Shown one piece after another: positions 26,881 through 33,656 of a stretch of DNA of 64,000 bases. The notes beneath the pieces are model-generated. The model had not been told where the DNA came from. It searched no databases and saw only the letters and a program-made list of their open reading frames with translations. The stretch covers positions 372,001 to 436,000 of the forward strand of contig JAJGRE010000002.1 of NCBI GenBank assembly GCA_021083345.1. Reading direction: 5' to 3'. The DNA is from Calditrichales bacterium MX18-03 (GTDB taxonomy: Bacteria > Bacillota > Clostridia > Lutisporales > Lutisporaceae). The translations under genes were made by a program, and so were the position numbers. Position 1 is the stretch's first letter, and each line of letters opens with the position of its first letter.

Positions 26881-28794
26881 ATGAAAACGCCCGATGTCAG
26901 TTCGAAAAAAAGGAATAAACCGACAACCTTAATCAAAAGCATATTGATTAGGATTATCCTAATGTCAGTATGCATCGTTACATTGATTACCTTCATCTCA
27001 TATTTCAATGTCTATCACAAGCAGACAGCAAAAAATCTGGAGGACCTCCAACGCTATGTTTCTGAAAGAGTACGGACGGACAGTGAGATTTTCAAACTTG
27101 CCGAGGATAACTTAAAAGTCTTTGAAAAGGAGTTTCTGAAGCTTTATCATTCCGACGTAAAAGTGTCGGATGCGGAATTCTGGTCATACTATTTCACCGA
27201 TGACAAAAAAGCCACCAGAATGCAGCGTAAATACTTCGACGGTATCTTTGATAATGAACAGAATTACATATACGGCATATCCAGCTTTATCGGGAACAAT
27301 CAAAGTGTGGCGGATCCCGATTTTCAGAGGCGCCTTATCCTTACTTACAAAGTCCTGGCAAAGCTTGGCCCAGCTTGGGTCAACCGGTTTGCCAACGTCC
27401 ATGTGGCCTACCCCGAAAATGCCATTACATTGTTTTATCCCGAAGAGCCCTGGGGTTTGAAAGCCAGAGCAGATCTCCCCATGAATGAACTGGGCGTCAT
27501 AAAAGCAGTCAATACGAAGAATAACCCGGAGCGAAAATCCATCTGGTCAGGGCTTTATTATGATGAAACGGTTGAAAAATGGATGATCACTTATATGGAC
27601 CCTGTTGATGACGGCGGCAGGCATCTTATAACGCCGGGGCATGACCTATATCTGAGCGATCTTGTAGACCGCCTGGTCGAAGACAATAACGACGGTACCT
27701 ATAATTTCATCATACGAAAAGACGGCTATCTTGTAGCACACCCCTCCGACCCCACCGATGATCAGAAATGGGTAGGGCAGCTGTCCTTGGATGAGATAAA
27801 AATCCCCTCTGTCATTGAGGCATATAAGTTGATTCAAGAGGAAATTAACGGGGATGCCCAAGAAGTCAGGATCATCAGGAACAAAGCCCATGACAGCTAC
27901 CTTGCGGTAGGTCAGATAGAAGGACCTAATTGGTATTTTATCAGGGTTTTCCCGATGAAGAATATCCGTAGCGCCGCTCACAACGTTGCATTGGAAGTCT
28001 TTATCAGCGGCATGCTGATTCTTTTCACCATCCTTCTGATTGTATATATTGTCATGGGCCGTCAGGCTGAAAAGCCCCTGAAGCGGCTAAGCCTTGCCGC
28101 AGAGGCCATAGGCAAGGGACAATACAAGGAGGTGGCCGAAAGCGAAATCCTGCTGCCGGTTGAGCTGAACAACGAAATCGGGCTGCTCTCCCGAAGATTT
28201 GTCGAGATGGCGGCCAACATCCAAGATTCCAAGGAAAACCTTGAGCGGATTGTAGAGGAAAGAACCCGGGCACTGGAGCAAGCCAATAGCGATCTGATGG
28301 AAATGAGCCTGCTGGACGGACTTTCAGGAATTCATAACAGAAGGTCCTTTGACAGGAGTATTTCAAGGGTTTTCGCCGATGCAAGGCAAAGTATGGGGAC
28401 ATTCTGCCTGATGATGGCGGATATCGACTTTTTTAAGAAGTACAATGACTGCTACGGCCATGCCGAGGGTGATAAGGTCATCAGGGCTATTGCCGAAACC
28501 CTCAAAGCATCCATCAGGGAGGAAGACCGGGTATTCCGGTATGGCGGGGAAGAATTTGCCGTTATTTTCAGCCATGCCGACAGCAGTACGGCCAATGCAA
28601 TTGCCCGGCGTATCATGAAAGCCATACAAGATCTGAATATTGCACATTGCGAAAGTCCCTACGGCTTCATAACCATCAGCGGAGGCATCGTGGAATTCAG
28701 CAGTACCTACAGCAACCTCGAGGAGATCATAAAAGCAGCGGATCAGAAGCTGTACGCGGCGAAGGACGAGGGTCGCAACCTCATTAAGCCATAG
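26881..28794 (+). CDS. membrane diguanylate cyclase with extracytoplasmic Cache sensor
   Basis: Makes c-di-GMP from two GTP. 637 residues: TM1 near 20-45, a large extracytoplasmic sensor to about 370 that resembles a double Cache domain (FIIRKDGYLVAHPSDP in the distal part), TM2 near 375-395, HAMP, a coiled coil with ENLERIVEERTRALEQANSD, and a GGDEF domain. The active site is YGGEEFAVIF, an accepted GGEEF variant, and the metal-binding MMADIDFFKKYND is intact. The inhibitory I-site RxxD (REED, five residues before GGEEF) is present, so product feedback is expected. GGGGAGG precedes the ATG. This is the only cyclase in the window and is carried by the element. Confidence 0.93.
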   Translation: MKTPDVSSKKRNKPTTLIKSILIRIILMSVCIVTLITFISYFNVYHKQTAKNLEDLQRYVSERVRTDSEIFKLAEDNLKVFEKEFLKLYHSDVKVSDAEFWSYYFTDDKKATRMQRKYFDGIFDNEQNYIYGISSFIGNNQSVADPDFQRRLILTYKVLAKLGPAWVNRFANVHVAYPENAITLFYPEEPWGLKARADLPMNELGVIKAVNTKNNPERKSIWSGLYYDETVEKWMITYMDPVDDGGRHLITPGHDLYLSDLVDRLVEDNNDGTYNFIIRKDGYLVAHPSDPTDDQKWVGQLSLDEIKIPSVIEAYKLIQEEINGDAQEVRIIRNKAHDSYLAVGQIEGPNWYFIRVFPMKNIRSAAHNVALEVFISGMLILFTILLIVYIVMGRQAEKPLKRLSLAAEAIGKGQYKEVAESEILLPVELNNEIGLLSRRFVEMAANIQDSKENLERIVEERTRALEQANSDLMEMSLLDGLSGIHNRRSFDRSISRVFADARQSMGTFCLMMADIDFFKKYNDCYGHAEGDKVIRAIAETLKASIREEDRVFRYGGEEFAVIFSHADSSTANAIARRIMKAIQDLNIAHCESPYGFITISGGIVEFSSTYSNLEEIIKAADQKLYAAKDEGRNLIKP

Positions 28795-28841
28795 TAACAG
28801 ACCTCTTTCGTGTTCATTGTTTTCAACTGGATATATACCAT

Positions 28842-28867
28842 GAAAAGCAGCGTTTCGCTGCTTTTTC
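28842..28867. terminator. bidirectional terminator between cyclase and recombinase genes
   Basis: GAAAAGCAGCG (28842-28852) pairs with CGCTGCTTTTTC (28856-28867) around TTT. The right arm overlaps the recombinase stop codon. Confidence 0.8.
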
Positions 28868-30401
28868 ATATTTCCTCATTCTCCACAAGTACAGGGATCT
28901 TTGCCTTAATGATCACTGTTTCATCAGTAATAATCACTGCTTCTATCAGAGACCTTACAATCTCATACCGGTCCTTGAACTCCAGCTTATCCAGCGTGTT
29001 TGCCACCACGCCGGCTATTTCCTTGATCTCCGAAAGCTCCCGGCTGCTTAGACCGCCGCTGTTGATCTCGTTAGACAAAAATTGCTGCAGCTGCTTCAAG
29101 GTGCTGCTCCTGGCATTTATCTCCTTCAATCTTTTTTCTACGCTCAGCTCGTCTATCAAGCCCTTTTGAAACATGGTCGCCGCTCGTTCTTTTTCCTTTA
29201 CAAGTTTATCAAGCTCTTTATCCAGTTCCTCAAGCCTTTTTTGTTTCTCTTCCAGATCGTCCGGCAATCCATCTTGTATTTCTTTCTCCAGTTCTTCTGG
29301 TTTATTTAGCCATGCCGCTATCTTATTCCATATGATCTCTTCCAGTTGGTCCGCATTGATAAAGCCAAGGCTGCACTTTTCCTTCCCATCCACTCCAGGA
29401 GACCTTCCCGTACATACATAATATCGATGTTTCTTGTTCCTATTGGTGATCAGGTTGCCATGTACCGTCAACCCGCACTTTCCACACCGGATCAGGGTGC
29501 TCAGCAGGTAATCGGCTTTGCTGCAGCTGCGCCAAAGCCGCCGTGCATTGGCCAGGATATCTTGGGCCTCATCCCATACCTCTTCGTCAATGATTCCATT
29601 AACTGCAACTGGCACCCATTCTTCCCGAGGGCGTTCCTTGACGCTGACGCGCTCCTCCGGCGGCTTATATTTATTCAGCTTGACGTCTTTCGAATCATAA
29701 CGTCTGATAAACAGTGTGCCCCTATAGGCGGTATTGTTGAGAATTCTTTTTACTGTAGTCTTCTGCCATAGCTTGTTCTTTGGCGACGGGATCCCCATAT
29801 CATTAAGCCTGGCAGCTATGGAATGAGGCCCGATACCATCGATGGTCAGCATGTGGTACATCATGCGGATGATTCGCGCTTCGCCATCATTGATATGCAG
29901 CGTGTCTGTATCCTTGTCAAAGTCATAGCCATACAGCCCGGGGCTATGTGTCAGCTTTCCCTGATTGGCTTTGATCCGCTTACCCAGCTCACACCTGAAC
30001 CGCAGCCGTGCCCGCTCGTACTCGTCCACAGCTGACATGACCGTCAGTTGGAACCGCCCTTCCGGACTGTCCTCATAAGTATTCTTAACAAATACCAACT
30101 GCACCTTTTGCTTCTTGATCTCGTCTACTATAATAAGCTGATGGGACACGTTACGTGAAAGCCTGCTGCAGTCATAGCACACAAAGTAGCTGATGTCTCC
30201 CTCATCCATCCTGTTGAAGGCGGCGATAAGCTCCGGCCGTTCCAATACCGATCCGGATACCCCTTCGTCGCAGAACTCCAGGGTCTCAGTGCAGCCCTGT
30301 TCAGAGGCCTTCCTAGTGCACTCTTCCCTCTGTCCCTGTATTGAGAAGCCCTTTTCGGCCTGCTCCTCGGTTGATACCCTCAGATATATGATCGCCTTCA
30401 T
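28866..30401 (-). CDS. large serine recombinase (integrase of the element)
   Basis: A 511-residue site-specific recombinase. The N-terminal resolvase domain begins MKAIIYLRVSTEEQAEKGFS with the nucleophile Ser in RVS; CYDCSRLSRNVSH carries the catalytic arginines. The recombinase domain follows (GPHSIAARLNDMGIP, TVKRILNNTAYRGTL), then a zinc ribbon (CGKCGLTVHGN ... YYVCTGR ... EKCSLGF) and a coiled coil near residues 370-430. All parts expected for an active integrase are present. ATG at 30401 with GAGGA eight bases upstream is preferred over GTG at 30416. It lies about 1.1 kb from the right attachment site and overlaps a small upstream gene. It should catalyse integration into, and with a directionality factor excision from, the ATPase gene. 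Confidence 0.95.
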   Translation of the reverse strand: MKAIIYLRVSTEEQAEKGFSIQGQREECTRKASEQGCTETLEFCDEGVSGSVLERPELIAAFNRMDEGDISYFVCYDCSRLSRNVSHQLIIVDEIKKQKVQLVFVKNTYEDSPEGRFQLTVMSAVDEYERARLRFRCELGKRIKANQGKLTHSPGLYGYDFDKDTDTLHINDGEARIIRMMYHMLTIDGIGPHSIAARLNDMGIPSPKNKLWQKTTVKRILNNTAYRGTLFIRRYDSKDVKLNKYKPPEERVSVKERPREEWVPVAVNGIIDEEVWDEAQDILANARRLWRSCSKADYLLSTLIRCGKCGLTVHGNLITNRNKKHRYYVCTGRSPGVDGKEKCSLGFINADQLEEIIWNKIAAWLNKPEELEKEIQDGLPDDLEEKQKRLEELDKELDKLVKEKERAATMFQKGLIDELSVEKRLKEINARSSTLKQLQQFLSNEINSGGLSSRELSEIKEIAGVVANTLDKLEFKDRYEIVRSLIEAVIITDETVIIKAKIPVLVENEEI

Positions 30402-30525
30402 TTGCTGATTCCTCACTCATGCATTTAGTAATGACAAGGCGCAGAGTTCTACGGTATATATCCTGTCTCTCCGACTCAGTGCCTGCCGGCTCCACCAGCA
30501 CATTAAACTTTGCTGCCTTCTTCAT
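30313..30525 (-). CDS. 70-residue basic protein overlapping the recombinase start
   Basis: MKKAAKFNVLVEPAGTESER is followed by QDIYRRTLRLVITKCMSEE and a low-complexity end. GGGGG lies seven bases before the ATG at 30525. The last 89 bases overlap the recombinase start in another frame, so only the first 40 residues may be constrained. Such coupling suggests translation of the recombinase follows this gene. It could be a small partner or directionality factor, but no family was recognised. Confidence 0.55.
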   Translation of the reverse strand: MKKAAKFNVLVEPAGTESERQDIYRRTLRLVITKCMSEESANEGDHISEGINRGAGRKGLLNTGTEGRVH

Positions 30526-30766
30526 TGACATACCCCCTACTTTTAAGCTTGCTAAATTATATGTAACCATTGAATGTCCACTTGCAAGAGATAAAGAAGA
30601 TTGTTCAATTACCAGTCTTCCTGCCGTGGTTCAATTGCTCCATCCTATTTTCATTCATACTCCGCCCTGTGGAAACCGCTTTTCGTAATGAACTCTACCG
30701 TCACCGCGTAAGCGGATGTGTATCGGTCCAATCTACCTCCCATTTATACCATCCTTTCTAGACCGA

Positions 30767-30829
30767 GAAAACAAAAATCCCATATGGAAGCATCCAGCAC
30801 CCTCGTGCAGAACCGTTTTCCATATGGGA
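30767..30829 (-). terminator. terminator of the small minus-strand transcript
   Basis: TCCCATATGGAA (30778-30789) and TTCCATATGGGA (30818-30829) form a 12-base perfect stem with a 28-base loop; the minus strand then reads TTTTTGTTTT. Confidence 0.7.
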
Positions 30830-30856
30830 CCTAAAGTGATTCAGTGCCTGTATCTA

Positions 30857-30993
30857 TTAAATAGCGACCATTTGGCGAAGATCGTTCTGGGGAAGGACCC
30901 TTTTCAGCGCCCAGGCGGCGACTTCATCATTTCCGGGGGATTGCTGCAGGCTTGGATCCTCTTTTCATGCAGATCCTGTCGTCTTCTGGCCAT
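30857..30993 (-). pseudogene. small ORF with a probable frameshift
   Basis: AAGGAGG stands before ATG at 30993 and the frame reads MARRRQDLHEKR, then becomes unlike protein and stops at TGA (30904-30906). In the next frame, open from the same point to TAA at 30857, the sequence reads SPGNDEVAAWALKRVLPQND and LRQMVAI, which looks coding. A one-base shift near AAAAGAGGATCC would join them into about 46 residues. It is followed by a terminator, so it is transcribed alone. Decay, sequencing error or programmed shift are all possible. Confidence 0.5.
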
Positions 30994-31093
30994 GGTTATT
31001 CCTCCTTTTCGAAAAATTAAAAAAGCCCCCAACAATACTTTGCCTTTAGGGTATTGGAGAGGACAAATACATATGGAACGCTAACACCTAAAT

Positions 31094-31177
31094 TTACTTA
31101 CCCTTAACCCGTTTTCCATAAAAGAATAATGTTGCTGCGATAACAAATATTCCTACTGCATACGCGTAAATGCTCAA
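31094..31177 (-). CDS. 27-residue single-span membrane microprotein
   Basis: Starting at TTG (31177), the product MSIYAYAVGIFVIAATLFFY plus GKRVKGK is one membrane helix with a positive tail. Its ribosome site AAGGAAGG lies within the last codons of the preceding small gene, so the two are translationally coupled. It resembles toxin-like or regulatory microproteins only in general shape. Confidence 0.5.
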   Translation of the reverse strand: MSIYAYAVGIFVIAATLFFYGKRVKGK

Positions 31178-31182
31178 GCTCT

Positions 31183-31407
31183 TTACCTTCCTTTATCCAA
31201 TACTACAATTGAAAACCAGCTTATTGATGTGACTGCCAGTATATTAATGGGGATACTGCGGGTTAGCAAATCCCAGTGAATATACTCTATAGCACCTGTC
31301 TTTAAAAGCATATATTCTTCTATGCTGAAAATAAGCGTGAAAACGAAAACATGAAAAACTTTTGCCCATTTCTTCTTTGGTTGAAGCATTGCTATCAATA
31401 TCATCAC
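31183..31407 (-). CDS. small membrane protein, two or three spans, function unknown
   Basis: A 74-residue hydrophobic protein: ILIAMLQPKKKWAKVFHVFV, then FTLIFSIEEYMLL, a loop with GAIEYIHWDLL, and SIPINILAVTSISWFSIVVL. AAGGGGG lies upstream; GTG at 31407, ATG at 31404 or the nearby TTG could start it. It resembles membrane proteins seen in spore-formers (CBO0543-like in feel), but this is not firm. It follows the truncated ATPase frame by four bases, inside the element. Confidence 0.5.
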   Translation of the reverse strand: MMILIAMLQPKKKWAKVFHVFVFTLIFSIEEYMLLKTGAIEYIHWDLLTRSIPINILAVTSISWFSIVVLDKGR

Positions 31408-31425
31408 CCCCTTATCCGTATAATA

Positions 31426-31460
31426 AAATAACTTCCCTTTTTTCTTCAGGGAAGTTATTT
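31426..31460. terminator. bidirectional hairpin at the right end of the element
   Basis: AAATAACTTCCC (31426-31437) pairs perfectly with GGGAAGTTATTT (31449-31460). T-rich flanks occur on both sides. It would stop host transcription entering from the ATPase promoter. Confidence 0.7.
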
Positions 31461-31467
31461 CTTGATT

Positions 31468-31510
31468 TTGGGGTAGATACCACCCTTTGAGGTGCAGTCC
31501 CGTCGATCAG
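31468..31510. other. right attachment site (element/host junction)
   Basis: GGTAGATACCACCCTT (31472-31487) is the element end; TGA (31488-31490) is the core shared with the left junction; from 31490 on the ATPase frame is intact toward its start. Confidence 0.85.
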
Positions 31511-31927
31511 GGCAATCCCGTAATCCGGCAGTACCACACCGTCCAGGGAATCATTGTCCGATGAGCAGAAATGCATTTCCACATCATGACCTGCCTCCAG
31601 CATTTCCTTGGCTATGGCTTTCATGAAGCTGGATTTTCCTACGCCCGGACCACCCTTAATGACGAAAATCCTTGCCGCATCCTCCGGAATGATATGATCA
31701 TAGAAGGAATAGAATCCCCTGTAAGTATTGCCCCCCGGGAATACCTTTTTTACTGCTCCTCTTGTCGGCATTGTCATACCTCCCTATTTTGATTGATTGA
31801 GGAACGACCAACTAAATCTCCTGACACAAATCTTAGCTCATTTCCATCATATGCGTTTACAACCGCCTATAATGTTTGGGCAAAAAAATTTTAAAATGCA
31901 CGTGCTCCATTCAACCCATAAGTGCTC

Positions 31928-32707
31928 TTACTTTTCAGTCAGCTCCAAAGTGTGATTAATTAGTGCCGCATTACCCCATCTCCCATGGCCAGGTATTACT
32001 AAATCGGCTTCTTTAAACCTGTCCTTGATCTTTCTTACAGAGGCAGGCCACTGCCCCACATTGGCATCCGCTGTATTGCCCAGACCTTTTGCATCCAGAG
32101 GCTTGATGATGCAGCCCCCAAACAACACTTTATACTCCGGTATCCATACAACAATATTGTCACGGGAATGCCCTTCGCCCGGATAAAACACTTCTATCGC
32201 CGTATCACCCACTTCAATCCGGGGGTCATTGTCCAGGTTTGGCTCAGGCGTCAAAAGGCCTTGTTCTTCAGCCAGTTGTGCTGTCATGCTGGTGCTTTGA
32301 ACACCAATGCTGTTTTCAATCAATGCACCGATCCCCCCCATCCTGTCTTCATGGGCATGTGTTATTATTGCCAGGGAAAACGCCTTGCCGAACTTATTAC
32401 TTGCATACTTTATAAGTGCACTTGTCTGAGCATTATTCCATGGCGTATCAATCAGAACCAAGCTGTCTGAAGTTTCAAGGATCAAACCGTTTGACGGTGT
32501 TCTATGTCCTTGGTAATCTGCATAAGTTGTATGAACCCACACGTGATCATTTACTCTTTCCAATTCGAAATCAGGGGATTCAGCTGACGCGTTTTCTAAA
32601 GCCTGTTTATCATTGCTGACACTTGATGCTGGGCTTTTTTCTCCAGCACATGCAAATAGAGCCGTGGTAATCATGATCAACATCATGATTACAAGAAATT
32701 TCCTCAT
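31928..32707 (-). CDS. subclass B1 metallo-beta-lactamase homologue, lipoprotein
   Basis: A zinc hydrolase related to BcII-type enzymes that open the beta-lactam ring. The lipobox TTALFAC gives a lipid-anchored exported protein. All zinc ligands of subclass B1 are present in order: ITHAHEDRMGG (HxHxD), PGEGHSRDNIVVW (His), FGGCIIKPLDAKGLGNTAD (Cys, the substrate-binding Lys and Asn) and VIPGHGRWG (His). Cys rather than Ser at the third position separates it from general MBL-fold hydrolases. GAGGAGG before ATG at 32707 sets the start; the frame opens to 32746. The VOC gene lies just upstream on the same strand with a 49-base gap. Activity toward antibiotics is inferred, not shown. Confidence 0.88.
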   Translation of the reverse strand: MRKFLVIMMLIMITTALFACAGEKSPASSVSNDKQALENASAESPDFELERVNDHVWVHTTYADYQGHRTPSNGLILETSDSLVLIDTPWNNAQTSALIKYASNKFGKAFSLAIITHAHEDRMGGIGALIENSIGVQSTSMTAQLAEEQGLLTPEPNLDNDPRIEVGDTAIEVFYPGEGHSRDNIVVWIPEYKVLFGGCIIKPLDAKGLGNTADANVGQWPASVRKIKDRFKEADLVIPGHGRWGNAALINHTLELTEK

Positions 32708-32756
32708 ATTTCCTCCTCGCAATGCTTGATAATTTTGTAACCCCACTCACATTTAC

Positions 32757-33143
32757 TCATTTCAGATCAGCAAAAATCTCGTGTATATTGCCATCCGGAT
32801 CTGCGAACAGTGCCGTCCTTTGATCCCACGGCATGTCCTGCGGCTCGTGGACTGGCTTGGCTCCCTTAGCAATGAGCTGCTTGTATGACGCATCAACGTC
32901 GCTTGCGTCGGAGCAAGGAAATGCCAATTCAAAGGTCTGCCCGCTTCCCGTTTTCTTGTATTCATTGGAATACTGGTACATAACTTTCCTCTCACAGATT
33001 GCGAACCTTACCCCTTCATTTTCAAACCGGATAAAACTGCCTAAATCAACTATGATGCTAAATCCCAGCACGTCAGAGTAAAACCGCTTCATCTCTTCAA
33101 TATTGTTCGTCCAAATTGTTACCAGGCTGATTTTAGCCTCCAT
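32757..33143 (-). CDS. VOC family (glyoxalase/bleomycin-resistance-like) protein
   Basis: A 128-residue two-repeat vicinal oxygen chelate protein. Typical landmarks are VTIWTNNIEEMKRFYSDVLG at the start, FELAFPCSDASDVDASYKQL at the middle, and FADPDGNIHEIFAD at the end, with the Glu that often binds metal. No substrate is evident; members range from glyoxalases to drug-binding proteins. AAAGGAGG before the ATG at 33143 excludes the longer open frame to 33302. It lies upstream of the metallo-beta-lactamase gene and the two are probably cotranscribed. Confidence 0.85.
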   Translation of the reverse strand: MEAKISLVTIWTNNIEEMKRFYSDVLGFSIIVDLGSFIRFENEGVRFAICERKVMYQYSNEYKKTGSGQTFELAFPCSDASDVDASYKQLIAKGAKPVHEPQDMPWDQRTALFADPDGNIHEIFADLK

Positions 33144-33222
33144 AACTGCTTCCTCCTTTCTTCTCCCGATATTAACCCGTCTTGTGCGGCAATCAAGTTT
33201 GGAATATGGAAAGAGGAAGCAG

Positions 33223-33465
33223 CTAGGCTTCCTCAACTGAACCATGAATCCGCTTTTTCCGGGGTTTTTCTTTGTTGAGTATGATTGAAATGAATGTTGC
33301 AAAGTAAGAGACTGCGGTCATGATGCCGATTGTCATGTGAAAACGGATTGAGCTTTGTGGATCAGTCACGTTGCTCCCCTCCGAATGAATCCACATCCCG
33401 CATACCATTGTGCTGAACATCAGCAGCAATGTCAAGCAGGCCATGATAAGCTGAAATTTTCTCAT
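33223..33465 (-). CDS. small membrane protein, two spans
   Basis: An 80-residue protein with two hydrophobic helices: FQLIMACLTLLLMFSTMVCG, a short loop with GSNVTDPQSSIRFH, and TIGIMTAVSYFATFISIILN, followed by a basic tail KEKPRKKR. This layout and the central histidine resemble half of a DUF4405-like heme or quinone membrane domain, but that is tentative. GGGAG is upstream of the ATG. It lies divergent from the TetR gene, whose promoter region holds tandem repeats, so TetR control is possible. Confidence 0.6.
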   Translation of the reverse strand: MRKFQLIMACLTLLLMFSTMVCGMWIHSEGSNVTDPQSSIRFHMTIGIMTAVSYFATFISIILNKEKPRKKRIHGSVEEA

Positions 33466-33580
33466 GTGAATACTCCCTTCTTTTTTGAATTATCATTATT
33501 AATGAGTCTCTAACGTGGTCTTTTGGATTCTACGCATATACATACTTTTTGCATTCAAAAAGGAAATATGGTATACTACG

Positions 33581-33637
33581 AGTACATAAGTATATTATAA
33601 GTAACTAAGTATACTATTAGTATATTATAATTGCATT
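33581..33637. repeat. 19-base tandem repeats in the TetR promoter region
   Basis: AGTACATAAGTATATTATA and AGTAACTAAGTATACTATT (33581-33599, 33600-33618) agree at 15 of 19 positions; a further AGTATATTATAA begins at 33619. AGT recurs at alternating 8- and 11-base steps. These may be operator half-sites. Confidence 0.55.
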
Positions 33638-33656
33638 AAATAATCAAGTGAAAGGA

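Larger units (their letters stand above)
19025..31487. mobile_element. 12.46-kb serine-recombinase integrative element inserted in an ATPase gene
   Basis: The boundaries are set by three independent observations. The ATPase frame breaks off at 31490 and resumes in the same frame at 19024. The two ends carry 16-base inverted repeats with two mismatches. A large serine recombinase lies about 1.1 kb inside the right end. No phage structural, conjugation or replication gene is visible, so it is a small genomic island moved by its integrase or by helper functions. Cargo: regulator/MFS exporter pair, SelO, radical SAM protein, DUF2680 protein, FMN-binding protein, selenoprotein, diguanylate cyclase and microproteins, plus gene remnants near the left end. 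The length is from core to core (19023 to 31488). Confidence 0.88.
31412..31771 (-). pseudogene. 5' part of the ATPase gene split by the element
   Basis: The N-terminal P-loop part of the same ATPase. The Walker A is FVIKGGPGVGKSSFMKAI; then EMHFCSSDNDSLDGVVLPDY and IALIDGTAP. Host sequence ends at 31490; the remaining codons to the stop at 31412 (QRVVSTPKSRNN and on) come from the element and are not family-like. The ATG at 31771 has GGGAGG seven bases upstream; ATG at 31777 is also in frame. Joined to 18212-19024 through the core, it gives about 364 residues, the size known for this ATPase family with tandem P-loop domains. In the integrated state the product is an N-terminal P-loop domain with a foreign tail, probably inactive. 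Confidence 0.9.

Noticed and set aside
30716-31084. 122-codon plus-strand ORF.
   Set aside because: No ribosome site, non-protein-like composition, and it runs opposite to a minus-strand ORF with ribosome site and terminator.
19025-31487. Prophage or conjugative element.
   Set aside because: No capsid, tail, portal, terminase, relaxase, coupling or replication gene is seen; only the recombinase and cargo.
31928-32707. Generic MBL-fold hydrolase such as glyoxalase II.
   Set aside because: Cys as third-position ligand, the following Lys and Asn, and the overall order match subclass B1 rather than the general family.
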